This document shows, piece by piece, positions 8,262-20,270 of a stretch of 23,246 bases of DNA. Where the stretch lies: NCBI GenBank assembly GCA_015039365.1, contig WION01000710.1:1-23246 (forward strand). The letters are read 5' to 3'. The stretch comes from Amanita rubescens. Its lineage: Eukaryota > Basidiomycota > Agaricomycetes > Agaricales > Amanitaceae. A program made the position numbers and the translations under genes. A model generated the notes under the pieces. The model was not told the DNA's origin, did no database searches, and saw only the letters and a program-made list of their open reading frames with translations. How positions within the stretch are numbered: position 1 is the stretch's first letter; the number at the start of each line of letters is the position of its first letter.

Positions 8262-9453
8262 ATCTTGGCAACCAGAGATTGTACGGTTAATGTTCACGAT
8301 GATGGTATTCTGTTAATAATGTTATATTCCAAACATGCTGACGTGGCATTGTCGCGTCATCGATTATCAGTAATATATCGCATTCCTGGTCGAGTAAAGT
8401 CCCATTCATTATATCTCGCGTCGATGGGGACCGAGAGAACATTTGTCCGACAAGGCGAGAGGTGCGGATGTGCGCAATTATGTGATCAAGGCGGGTTTGG
8501 AGACGAGAAGCTTTGGGGTGACGCAGATCTTCGTCCAGAGTTTGGGAGTGTCGCGAGTTATGTTTCGCCAGTCTTTGGATACGGTGGAGGGGACGAGGGC
8601 ATCTTGACGGTGGCCGCAGCTGGAGCGTCTGGCTGAGACTACCGGGGATCATCCACCCTTTGCAATTGACATATGCAGTAATATATTGACGAGGACAGGT
8701 TTCCATTGACGTCGGTCTCTTTTCGCCTGCCGTTCTGTTTGGCGAGAAATCAAAATGCAAAATGGAGTCTCTGTCGATATGTCAGTGAGAAACAGAAGAA
8801 ACAATCAAGATGATACTTATCTCGTTCCCCACAGCCGCGGTGGTAAGTGCGAGGCCCGCGGACTTGCCATGCGTATTGGGATAAAAAGTGGTGATGGCGA
8901 GAACAATAATGAGCGACCAAGCGAACGAAGCGACGCGGCATCTGTGACTCAAGCGGGTACGCGTCACACGTGGGCGCGTACCGTGACATACCCGTACCCA
9001 TCGTACCCGCATACCCGCGGGTTATCCTTAGCGAACACTAACTCAGGGGCGAATCCTGAACTTCCTTTCGAATCGGCTTACGCGACAACACAGCATTAGA
9101 CACCAGTTCTCTCTATTCGGAAACTTTAAACGATAGTTTGGCTAGCTCATCGCAACCAACAAACTCGGTATCAAGAACATCAGTTTCTGGACGCCGATTT
9201 CAACGCACTGATGTTGGACTACCTCCATACTAACGCGTGAGTGTACCATCTTTGGGTGTTCGAGTGGCGCCGCTTTACAAATCATTGATCAGGTCTGATA
9301 TGACGCTTACAGGTCGATGCACGGCGTCATATCGGTATTACTGATCATCCCATTTCGTCACATATTTCACAGGCCATAGAGTGCTTATAATCGGAGACGA
9401 CGGGCTGAACAGCATCATCTCCGACTCGGTCTTTTGAATCTCTCTGCAGAAAA
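8262..9453. other. Intergenic region with antiparallel open frames and a GTACCC-rich patch
   Basis: The frames at 8265-8636 (plus) and 8287-8760 (minus) overlap on opposite strands, and neither shows a domain. A third plus frame near 8447-8610 reads as plausible but unidentified protein. A patch with repeated (A)TACCC/GTACCC motifs lies at 8953-9022. Nothing else was recognised up to the oxidoreductase start. Confidence 0.4.
8953..9022. repeat. GTACCC/TACCCG-rich short repeat patch
   Basis: The sequence carries GCGGGTACGCG, then GCGTACCGTGACATACCCGT, ACCCATCGTACCCGCATACC and CGCGGGT. The same hexamer-like words occur in both orientations, so the patch could fold on itself. It may be a remnant of transposon subterminal sequence (inference). 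Confidence 0.45.
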
Positions 9454-10986
<1,533 letters not shown>

Positions 10987-11824
10987 ACTAGATATAGAGT
11001 AATATTGATGTATGTGTACGATTAGAATACTGTTTGTGACGAACGTTTTATACCACTAGAAAAACTCCCACCGTGAATGAAGAAAAGTTACCTGTAAATA
11101 CCCTTAATTAGCGCGATTGGTTATTTGCTGAGATATTAAGCTCAGTAAGATTACCTTGCGCAGCAAGTCACTCGCAAAGTAAATTCAAAAAACGTGGGAA
11201 ACATTCAGCGATAAGATAAGATGATTTTTCCTCTTCTACTTGGAACATATTAACGAAAATGTGTAGATTTATACTAAATTTAAACAGATTTATATAAAGA
11301 AATCGGGCGCAAGGTTCGTGTCGTGCCGGCGCTCCAGCGACGCTCGCTCTTGCACTGATTTACCATAACGGTATTGTGTCATGTTTGGTCCATCCTGACT
11401 CGGACTCGGACAACTGCCAGCAAATCCAAAAAGTTACTACGTGTATTTCAATAGACTCGGACTATGTGGCGCCGAGTTTGACAGACGTAGGTATGCCTGG
11501 TTCTAGTTTTCAGCGAATCGGCTAGTAGACGGAAAGCCAGCACGACGACGACTAATACTGGCGAATTGTCATCAAACACACTTCAGGTCAGCGCTCATTA
11601 ACATTCGTCAATCAATCAAACGTTTTTTAACGGTTTGTTTTGAATTCTCTTCATGATGGCGCATGTTTTTAAAGCCTCGGGACTGCAGTTTGCGATGCGG
11701 AAGAGTCAAAGGGTCTCTGCTATATGGGAATATACCTCGTCCATTCGGCGTCACATCGGTCTTTGATGTGTTTGATTCATATATAATGAAGGTTGTGGAA
11801 GAATGTTGAGTAGAAGTCTTCGCT
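10987..11824. other. Intergenic region, probable promoter of the esterase-like gene at its end
   Basis: No gene was recognised. ATATAAT at 11781-11787 lies about 40 nt before the ATG at 11825 and is the nearest TATA-like element. Confidence 0.45.
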
Positions 11825-14190
11825 ATGAAGCTTCAAGTTCTTGTCGCGCTTGCGCTTCACGTATATCTCGCCTGCGCTGCTCCATCATCGACAAAGGTCA
11901 CCTTGGACAAGGGTACTTTTGTAGGCACAACGGATGGGAGAGTGAACAAATACCTGGGCATCCCCTACGCACAACCGCCGTAAGTTAAATGCGCCTCATC
12001 TGTCTCGTATATTGGTGCCTGATGCTAGGATAGTGTCGGCAACTTGCGTTATCGTCTTCCAGAATCATACGGCTCCTACAGCGGTCACTATGATGCTACG
12101 AAGTTTGGCCCGTCATGTACCCAGGTGGCCCGGAAATTTCCCCATGTGCCCGGTGTCTCGCCAGAGATATTGGATTACTTGAACAACACTCTTTATCAAG
12201 TTTCTAAGCCAGACAGTGAAGACTGTAATTATCCAAGCCTACTCTTCTACAATTGATTAAAATCCCTTTAACAGGCCTTACGATCAATGTGCTGACTCCT
12301 GTTGTCTCTGGCAACGAAAAGTTACCCGTCGTTGTGGTTCGTGTCAATTCACGGCTTTATTCTATACGAACTCCTCTAACTTTTTTTTCCTTGCAGTGGT
12401 TCCATGGAGGTGACCCGCGTTTATGCATTGATTGAATGTGTATCGAAGTAACATCTCTTTTAGGTTTCTTCCAATTTAGCGGCAGCTCAACGTGAGTGTT
12501 CAGAATTTCACGAAGCAAAGTGACGTGCTAAGCGTGTTGATAGTTATGATGGCTCCAACATCATCACTCGTTCAGTAGCTCTCAACCAACCCATAATCTA
12601 TGTCAGCATGAACTATCGGTAGGTCATTTTGGATCTTTCAGTCATACGTATTGAATCTTATTGCTAGTATTGGCGGTACGTGTTGGTATGACTGGGCGTG
12701 AAGGTGGCCTAACGCAAGATAAGGCTTTGGTTTCATGGGCGGCGATGTCTTCAGGAATGCTGGCATAGGAAACCTTGGTCTTTACGATCGTAAGTCTTGT
12801 CGCGGGCGCTCCGTTCGTTTCTCTAATATTGAGTGATAAGAACGTTTGGCCCTTCGGTGGGTCAACAAGTACATCTCGTCGTTCGGAGGAGATCCCACCA
12901 AAGTCACAATGTGGGTTCAACGTTCAATTAGCTTTCTACTTGGCTAAAGTTTCTCCTTACAGTTGGGGTCAAAACTCTGGCGCGTATTCCGTCGGTTCTC
13001 AAATGATCACAAACGGTGGCAACACCGAAGGCTTGTTCCACGCCGCTTTCATGCAATCTGGTGCACCCAGTCCGTTCGGTTATATGGACAACGTTCATGG
13101 CCAGCGTTACTGGAATGCTATTTCGAGTGAACTTTGCCCGACGGAAGTGGATAAGGTTGAGTGCATGAGGCAGGTGCCTTACGAAAAGCTGAGGGCTGCT
13201 ATCGATGGCCAGCCCAATGTCTTCTCCTGGGAGGTACGCTTTGGTTGATTTTTTGACTTGCACGGAATGTGACGCATCTCTCAGTCGGTCATCCCAGCTT
13301 GGTGGCCACGATCCGATGGTATTTTCCTCACGAATACTGCTCAGGAGTTGGTGGCACTGGACCACGTTGCGCCAATCCCTCTTGTCATAGGTGCGACCCT
13401 AATTTTCTGTATCGTTTCATTCTGACTATTTTTAGGTAACGTTGACGATGAGTCAACGCTATTCTCCTTTTCAAACTTAAACATTACGTATGGCACCTGT
13501 CTTTTGAGTCTGTTAATGTTATCATTCTCACGCATCGAATTACAGCACTACTCAACTGCTCGGCAACTATGCCCACAGCAACATGTTCCCCTATATTCAA
13601 CCCCAGGAACTCTCCATGCTTCTCGGTGCTCATCAACCAGCCCCAAGTGCCGGTTCGCCATTTGACACCGGTGATGCCAATGCCGACCTGGGTCCAGAAT
13701 ACAAACGTCAGTCAGCCGCCAAGGGTGACTTGGTTTGGCAAGCTCCTCGTCGTTCCTTCATCCAGCAAGTCTATAACAAGCAACCATGCTGGTCATTCCG
13801 TAAGTATTTTCACGTGATTCGGATCGATCATTAATCTTTGGTGTCTTTAGTTAGCAAGCGCTACAAGCAGACGCCTTACCTTGGATCGGTAAGCGATAGA
13901 TATTCACAAACCAAACCAAGATACTAACGCACATGGTACCGTAGTTCCAAGGGTCCGATGTCCTCATGATCTACGACAAAGGTGATCTTCAGGACTATCT
14001 AATCAACTTTGTCAACAAGCAAGACCCGAACGGCCAGAACCTATACGAGTGGCCGAAATACGATATCGACAACGTTGCATTGCTGACGCTCTATGACAAC
14101 CCAGATGTTCCGGTCAATATCACTACCGATGATTATAGGAACGCCACCATCCAGGTGGATGTTTATCTTGCTCTCAAATACCCTTTGTAA
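11825..14190 (+). CDS. Secreted type-B carboxylesterase/lipase-like protein, predicted catalytically dead
   Basis: Fifteen exons: 11825-11979, 12034-12224, 12275-12336, 12397-12409, 12464-12491, 12544-12618, 12668-12675, 12724-12789, 12841-12910, 12963-13233, 13285-13390, 13436-13487, 13546-13799, 13851-13888 and 13945-14190. The introns are 45-60 nt and every junction keeps frame. The product is 544 residues, the usual length of fungal type-B carboxylesterases. MKLQVLVALALHVYLACA is a signal peptide. Fold landmarks are KYLGIPYAQPP, RYRLPE, the SCTQ...EDCLTINV disulfide region, WFHGGFFQF, YVSMNYRIGGFGF, LGLYDQRLALRWVNKYISSF, FGGDP, MQSGAP and DPNGQNLYEWPKYD. The nucleophile elbow, normally GESAG, is GQNSG, with Asn227 at the Ser position. 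The catalytic acid is kept (Glu354 in GNVDDES). The catalytic His, normally in LGxFH, is Gln465 in LGSFQGSD. The oxyanion GGG is GGF. The coding frame is intact, so a non-enzymatic secreted role (binding, or as found in other cholinesterase-fold proteins) is inferred. Confidence 0.92.
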
Positions 14191-14669
14191 TTTTTATCTA
14201 CGAGCGAAAAATACACTTTCTTGCATCGCTGAGATATATATTTTCTGGGACATTTATATATCGTTGGCGTTCAGTCCTATCAGTATCTAATCCATTAAGT
14301 CATTTAGCGTGGCTTGCTGCCCTGGTCGTTTTAGTCGAGAGATGACTTGTGCTGAGTGTTAGGAATGGTCACATTTGCGGTAAGAGGTATACTACCCACC
14401 ATTCCATGACGCGATCAAGGATAGGGTGTATCAACCAGATTCACGCAGATTGTACTTTTGCTACGCGCGCAATTCTAAGTACTGGCCCTGCTACATTTAT
14501 TCTAAAGCAGAAAAACGTAGTTTGCGACAGAAGAGCCTGCAAAACGGTAAATTTCCAGCTCGTTCCCCACCCGGACCATTTCTCACTGGGGTCACCGTGA
14601 TGGCGGCCGATAAGGTTTTCAAGTCCGACTAATGACTCTGAGCGCTCGCGACGATGTTACTGGAACTAC
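14191..14669. other. Intergenic region, nothing recognised
   Basis: Between the esterase-like gene and the F-box gene. Open frames at 14349-14632 overlap in two frames without domain or splice support. Confidence 0.5.
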
Positions 14670-16557
14670 GTGGTTCGTCCGCACGCCTGTTTTCCTTTAT
14701 GTCTTTTAATCTATCGCATAAGCAACCCCACTACATCACTTCCACTCCCCGGCGATTTGCTCGAACAAATTTTCATGCATCTAGACGCACAAGATCTCAG
14801 AAAGTGCCTGCCGGTATCAAAGCAAATCAACAATTTCATACATTCCTCGGTGATCCTTCGGTATCGATTAGCCTGTCATGCGGCGGGCGTCGTTGACAAC
14901 ACGTATTGCACGCTCTCATTCGCGGCACGCTACGAGGCTCTGATGAAGCGAGAAAAGGCATGGTGCAGGTTTCAGCCAGCCTTTATAAAGACATTTGATG
15001 ATGTGCATAACCGATTTCCCTTGTGGGACTTGACATCGGGCGTCTATCTGTATTGCCCTGTCTTGGCCCGTAGCCTGCACTATTGCTTCCTTCCATCCAC
15101 ACCCGACGATGTTCTACGATGGACAGCCGTACCCAATCATACTCCAATAGTCGGGTTGACCTGGAATCGTCCACGTGCAGATATTATCCGTGAGGTGGGC
15201 GTGGCCATTGACGATCATGATCTCGTGGTCAACGTCATCTCGTGCGTTCGTCTAAAACCTATTTTATGAATGACACTCTCACTTTAAACACCAGGTCGAC
15301 GCATCTCGATCAAGAAGGCACCATGCCATGGTGTTCAATATACATGACTCTTCTTCAATTCTCCACTGGAGAACACCATCCGTTGGCACATTGTCCACGA
15401 ATCGATATACAAGACTACTACGAACTAAATCAGATCATTACGTTGGAAATCGCCGGCGACAACCTTGCTCTCCTAGTCGGGACTCGCGGGGGGGATCAAC
15501 TATATATCTTCGACTGGAAGACGGGCCATAAGAGATTGGTAAGTAGCTACCCTAATCCATTTTCTTTCCTAAACATTTGTCATTTTTGCGTTAGAAACAT
15601 CGAACTTGGGAGAGGGCCTACTTTTTTCTTGCTTTTGTATCACCCGAAATTCTTCTGATACCCAACGATATCCGGGGCCAACATGAAGTTTGGGAGATCC
15701 CCAAGGAAGCAGATGGCGTTCCATATCAAGTGTTAAGTCTTCGTTTTCCTGCTTTATCCAAGGAATATTCTATCAGTGGATTTTATTGCAGTGGTCGACC
15801 TGGCCCACATAACGTTCTACGCACTTCACCTAAACCATTCCACACTTCTGTAGACGAAACCACGATCATGATCAGGGTTGTTATTAGTACCGCCCTTTCC
15901 CCAAACGAAACCAACCGAACATTCGTTCTTTTCATCCGCCGCCGATCTCTTCTAGAAACCATTACGAACCTCAGACGGACAGGTGTCCCTCCCCCATTCA
16001 ATGTTCGAGCTCATTCCAATAACGAGGTGGTCATGTATGACGACTCTGGAATGCCATACTCTTTCTCCACTATCACGGACTTTGAGGCACCCTCCGGAAA
16101 GGTGTATACCGTGAAGTCAATTCCTTGGTCTGAATGGGGACCACCTATCTCAAGGTGGCTCGACGTCGGGGGCAAGGCTCGAACCTGGTACACCTCTTCC
16201 GCTGGGCAAAGATGGATGCGTCTTGAGCCCGTCGATGACGACGAGAATGATGAAAGGTGCCGACTCAGCATAGTCGATTTCAACCCATATAACGTCTGGA
16301 ATCCTCAAGATAATCTGCCAGGAGAGTTGGTTGTAGGACGGAAAGGAGACTACTTTGATCATGGTAATGTTTTTGCGGAGGTGATCGAGATGGGATTGGG
16401 CTGTACGATATACACAGCTCCCGAGGTGTATGATTATAATAGGTGGTTCATGGACGACGAGAGAGTGTTGGGTTTTAAGGTATTTGCAAGGCATGGCTTT
16501 ACGTCGTATAACTTACGGTTGGCAGTACGACTGGGACTCGGAGAACGGAGGGGTTGA
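14670..16557 (+). CDS. F-box protein
   Basis: Three exons: 14670-15241, 15295-15538 and 15595-16557, with introns of 53 and 56 nt. The product is 592 residues. The F-box lies near residues 26-65: LPLPGDLLEQIFMHLDAQDL, then RKCLPVSKQINNFIHSS. It would bind Skp1 and place the protein as a substrate receptor of an SCF ubiquitin ligase. The remaining 500 residues follow the layout of large basidiomycete F-box proteins: VNVISS, LEIAGDNLALLVG, LYIFDWKTGHK and then a long Trp-rich C-terminal part with IVDFNPYNVW. It may form a beta-rich propeller-like domain (inference). The first 25 residues before the F-box are unusual and the true start may differ. No closely matching TATA was seen. Target unknown. 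Confidence 0.8.
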
Positions 16558-17698
16558 AGAGATAACTGTATTCCATTTTGGCTGAGAATTCGTCATGCTT
16601 ACGCGTCCGCTCGTCCTTGGTACTCGTCAGAAATATATCACTTGCTGCCTCGACATCTACAACACCCTCAATCATGACAAATGTGGAATTAAGGTATTGA
16701 CTTGTCACCGGCGGTGATGATGTTGGTTCAGTACAACTTCCCCATGGAAAAGACAAAACATCTTACTACTAGTACGTGGCATGTCTGGCAGTCATGTTTT
16801 TTCGCTTGGTTCTCTGGAGCGACGTTGTAGCTGCAAGTCTACACGCTTTATAAACCCATTCTACATAGCATTCTGAGTTTCCGCCACTTGTAGTACAGCA
16901 GTTCACGATTATGATTCTGCTGCGACGCCGAATGTGAAGTGTGAATTCTAAGAACAAATACGTGCTGCTCCAGGTTTGACTCGACATTACTACAGCGTAC
17001 TATCACACAGTGCTGGCGAGAGGCACGCGAAGCACCAACAAGGTCCTGTAATGTGTCGGTGGCGAAAACTTATAAAGCGCGCCACTCGAGTTCGCTGTCC
17101 CGCATGCCTTCCGCGTCAATTGTTTGCGACCTGGACTCCGAATCATTTTGATCGCCACTGACAACGCTGTTGTTCGTTTGACCGCCCAGTCAGCACATAT
17201 TGTACAGCCACTGAAATGATGAGAAATTGTCGAGGACTCGGTCATGAGGATTTCTGGGGCCAGGAACTTTCCTTTGTACCGGGACGAAGCGATTATCTCG
17301 AAGGTGGTGCTGATCGTGGTTCCCAGAAATCCTGGTCAGCGTTGACGGGATATGGCAGTAGAGTAGGGTAGCGGAGAGGCGCTCGTGCCACTGGCGAAAG
17401 AGACATGAGCGGTAGCGGGGTAACGGAGCGAGACGACTCGAATGTGATACCTGTAGCAAGGAAACGCGTTCCAAACAATGACATTTGCTGCTATCCCACT
17501 TTCTGCGTCATCGCTTTGGACAACCGTACCCGACTTTCTTCGAGCCCGGATCTGAGGGCGCGCTGCTTCACATGTGCATAAACCCCGTTACGGAATACAT
17601 GTCAGAGGATCCTGCGATGTTCAAGTTCTTAGCAGTACATAACACACAAATCCGTGTTAAAATTCGCCGCGAGTATAGCCTTCATAGCCGCGGGCGGT
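16558..17698. other. Intergenic region, nothing recognised
   Basis: Several short open frames on both strands overlap each other and have neither domain nor splice support. The GC-richer part at 17080-17470 could be decayed coding sequence but could not be assigned. Confidence 0.4.
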
Positions 17699-18200
17699 GT
17701 CATGTATGATCTCTTTCCAAACGTGAAAGCATTCCCAGCGCTCGAGATTTTGTCAGAGGGAGACGGATTAAATGTCGAGTCTTGAGAGCTGTCTGGCGCG
17801 ACTGGAGTTGGTATTCGCAAACGCCTCTACCATAATAACGCTTATTCTCGACGGTTCACTCGAGGACGGGGATTGCTTACCCTGCGCTCATTGCGGCATT
17901 TCTCGATCGCACGCCATTGAGAAAACCCTTGACTCCGCCGACAGCTTCGGGTATTGTCAAGGGACGGCCGGGGTTGGAGAATTCGCTGGACATTCGACTG
18001 CCGAGGCTGAAGCATCTGGCATGTGGTTGATTAGTCGACGGTGAGGTCTTTCCGGCACAGCCACCTAACTATAACCTCTAGAGTCGAGGCGAGTCCTTCT
18101 ACGTATCCTGCCCAGTGAGCGTGAGCAAGAGTATGGAAGAGGAGCAAAGAACGCTGCGCAAGGAGCGTGACTTGGGACCTGGTAGGCTCTACTTTCCCTA
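17699..18200 (+). pseudogene. Broken LRR / F-box-LRR-like gene fragment
   Basis: LRR-like peptides appear in order on the plus strand but in changing frames. FPNVKAFPALEIL lies near 17715-17755. RLELVFANASTIITLILDGS lies near 17801-17860. LLTLRSLRHFSIAR lies near 17875-17918. DIRLPRLKHLACG lies near 17990-18030. Stops and frame changes separate them. The pattern (an aliphatic residue every two to three positions, NAS..I..L.L, SLRHFSI, PRLKHL) is that of basidiomycete F-box/LRR proteins. No intact frame can be built without several shifts, so it is most likely a decayed gene rather than an exon-rich one. A following stretch near 18080-18185 (SMEEEQRTLRKERDLG) could be its continuation. Confidence 0.4.
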
Positions 18201-18534
18201 TTACTTCGTATCCGATTGGCTACGTCATACTGATAGGCATACTAGTTGATGGACATTGAAGAGAGGACTCGACTCAAAGACGATGGTGGACACCAAGTGG
18301 ATCGAACTCATTTACGACGCTTTGGCATCTGACTCGGGTGCTCGTGAGTCGCATTTTCACCATCAACCTGGGTAGCGCAAGGCATCGAATCCGCTACTTA
18401 TTCACATTTTGGTGGTATGACACCGCATATAAGGCCAAAATCCCCTCTCTCTTTGTCTACTTGAAGGACAAGAATAATCCCAGTTTAAGAGAGAGCGTCG
18501 TCAGCTGATATAAATACCTGGTGAACTCCCAACC

Positions 18535-18780
18535 ATGACGAGCAAGGACATGGCGTCTAAGGAATGAAAATCAGCAGATCTCAAGATAAAAGAGACCATT
18601 TTCTTCAATTCCCTCGGAGCGGAGGAGCACAAGCCGAAACGGATGGGTTCAATTACTCCCGTTGCAGACAAGTTCGTCCTGATTTCCTCATTCTTCGAGC
18701 AGGGCTCGTTAACGTTCTTTATCCTATCGAGAAATGCCGCTATGGACAAGCATAGACTCGTAGTGCTGGTGAATCTATGA
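18535..18780 (+). pseudogene. Short decayed ORF with one internal stop
   Basis: ATG at 18535 is preceded by TATAAATA near 18510. The frame reads MTSKDMASKE, a TGA at 18565-18567, and then 70 codons to a TGA at 18778. The later part includes KIKETIFFNSLGAEEHKPKR and FVLISSFFEQGSLTFFILS. It has normal-looking amino-acid use but belongs to no family I recognise. Upstream plus-strand stretches near 18275-18340 (MVDTKWIELIYDALASDSG) and 18370-18505 also read like coding sequence, so a larger broken gene may lie here. It could equally be chance. Confidence 0.25.
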
Positions 18781-19451
18781 CTGAGTAACCGATAAATACC
18801 TCTCTTCCACATCGTCTCTAATCAACGCTTTCCAGACTTTGTTATGTGGGTTTTTCTCATCTCTCCCTTTATCATCACCAACTAACACCATGTCAGCTGT
18901 ACTGTCTGCGTAATAAATGGAAATTTTCTTAATCACGCCATCTCTCGGTTTCTTTTTCGACCGTTTCGACCATTCGCCTATACATTCTTTTTCTTTTCGT
19001 GCTCACGTCCGTATTTATTGCAGTTAAAGTGAACACTTGAGGCAGGTACATGTCCTGTGCTCATCATATGCGGTGTGCAAGTCATCTGAGTTGTTGCTGC
19101 CATCGGCGGCGGCGGCGTTTGCAGCGTTGAATGAAGGTAGCGATGAGAGCGAGAGTGCCAGCTTGACATTCACGGCGGTTCACGCCAGAATATAACAACA
19201 GGCCGGCACGGTTTGTCCGTCATAATCCTCGAGTCGCATGCTTCTGAGGTGTTCGTAAATGAATGTAGTGAATTTTGGTCCTAAACCGAAAACTTAACGA
19301 GCTCGTGCACAATCAACTGTCTCAAATTGTCCAATCCGGATACACCGTACTACAGGAAACTAACAAATAGTCCAATCTGGATACACTGTCATACTACAGG
19401 GAAGACACAACAGAACAGAGCACAGAAAAACTTGTTCATGACACAACAATC
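18781..19451. other. 3' flank of the collagen-like gene, with a short direct repeat
   Basis: No gene was recognised. Two imperfect copies of a 31-34 nt word beginning TCCAATC(C/T)GGATACAC lie at 19330-19360 and 19371-19404, just past the stop of the minus-strand gene and possibly within its 3' UTR. Confidence 0.5.
19330..19404. repeat. Imperfect direct duplication, two copies of 31-34 nt
   Basis: TCCAATCCGGATACACCGTA continuing to CTACAGGAAAC, and TCCAATCTGGATACACTGTC continuing to ATACTACAGGGAAGAC. The copies are separated by 10 nt. Confidence 0.7.
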
Positions 19452-20165
19452 TCAAAACTCGTCGTCGTCGCCCAGGCCTCGCCTCATGCAAAAGAACTGG
19501 AAACCAAGGTCACAAGTCTCACCATCTCGGAGACATATGTAGAGGTGATCTTCACGGCAATGTTCGAAGCGGTGCTCGAAGCGGTGTACCCTATGGCCGC
19601 AGAATTCGCGCGGCCTTCCATCGCATCTGCATCTGGACCTCATGCACTACAACAACATTAAGGGACAAATCACGACAATAATTGATCTATTCTTACGTGT
19701 CTAGGATGGCCGTGTCCAGGAAAGCCAGGGGGGCCCGGGAAGCCGGGAGGGCCAGGGGGGCCGGGAGGGGGACTAGGTGGGCCTGGAGGGCCTGGAGGGC
19801 CGGGGTGGCCGGGACCAGGAGGGCCAGGTGGGCCGGGAGGGGGACTAGGGGGGCCAGGGGGGCCGGGAGGGGGACTAGGAGGGCCAGGAGGGCCAGGAGG
19901 GCCGGGGTGGCCGGGACCAGGTGGGCCAGGAGGGCCGGGGTGGCCGGGACCAGGTGGGCCAGGTGGGCCGGGACTAGGGGGGCCTGGAGGGCCTGGGTGG
20001 CCGGGTGGGCCAGGCGGGAGGGGTTCGCGGGCTGCAATGGGGCCGACGGCGGCGGCGACGCCGATGAGGGCAAGAGCAATGATGCTACTGAAAGCAGTGA
20101 TCTAGGAAAATGCGTAAGTTGACCATTGTCATACAGGTTACAGTAAGAACCGTCCGTACCTTCAT
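19452..20165 (-). CDS. Secreted collagen-like (Gly-Pro-Pro) protein with C-terminal eight-Cys domain
   Basis: Three exons on the minus strand: 20165-20160 (ATG AAG), 20101-19697 and 19646-19452. Intron 1 is 20159-20102 (GTACGG...TTTTCCTAG) and intron 2 is 19696-19647 (GTAAGA...TTGTTGTAG). The product is 201 residues. Residues 1-20 are a signal peptide, MKITAFSSIIALALIGVAAA, homologous to that of the Pro-rich gene at 4007. Residues about 30-135 are an imperfect collagen-like region of GPP, GHP and PSPPP units with interruptions, ending GFPGPPGFPGHGHPRH. Residues 138-201 form a charged domain with eight cysteines (138, 143, 145, 153, 167, 175, 182, 190), including CRCDG, FCGH, a doubled HRFE, YICLRDGETCDLG and FFC, ending in an acidic tail. 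An even number of Cys suggests disulfides in the secreted protein. Without intron 2 the frame would stop after VRIDQLLS. Role unknown; an extracellular structural or interaction protein is inferred. Confidence 0.75.
19712..20016 (-). repeat. GPP-coding GC-rich tandem repeat
   Basis: On the plus strand this is a G-rich run of GGGCC(A/T)GG and GGGGGACTAGG words. On the minus strand it codes Gly-Pro-Pro triplets broken by GPGHP and PSPPP. The GHP/GPP blocks recur with a period of about 30-60 nt. Confidence 0.85.
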
Positions 20166-20240
20166 TGTTATGTCGTGTGTAAGATGAGGATTCAAATTCG
20201 ACACAGAGAGAAGAAATTTGTCTGCTGAGTGAAGCCGAAC

Positions 20241-20268
20241 CGAGGCCTCTTTATACTTTTTTGACGAC
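20241..20268 (-). promoter_or_regulatory. TATA box and conserved family promoter block
   Basis: The minus strand reads GTCGTCAAAAAAGTATAAAG followed by AGGCCTCG, with TATAAA at 20255-20250, 90 nt before the ATG at 20165. It matches the block before the Pro-rich gene (3901-3928). Confidence 0.75.
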
Positions 20269-20270
20269 GT

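Noticed and set aside
8287..8760. 157-codon minus-strand ORF and its plus-strand counterpart at 8265-8636
   Set aside because: The two overlap on opposite strands, with no recognisable family and no better-supported choice between them.
19682..20122. Plus-strand Arg/Gly/Ala-rich 146-codon frame over the GPP repeat
   Set aside because: Shadow of the GC-rich repeat. The minus strand carries the promoter, homologous first intron, signal peptide and Cys-rich exon.
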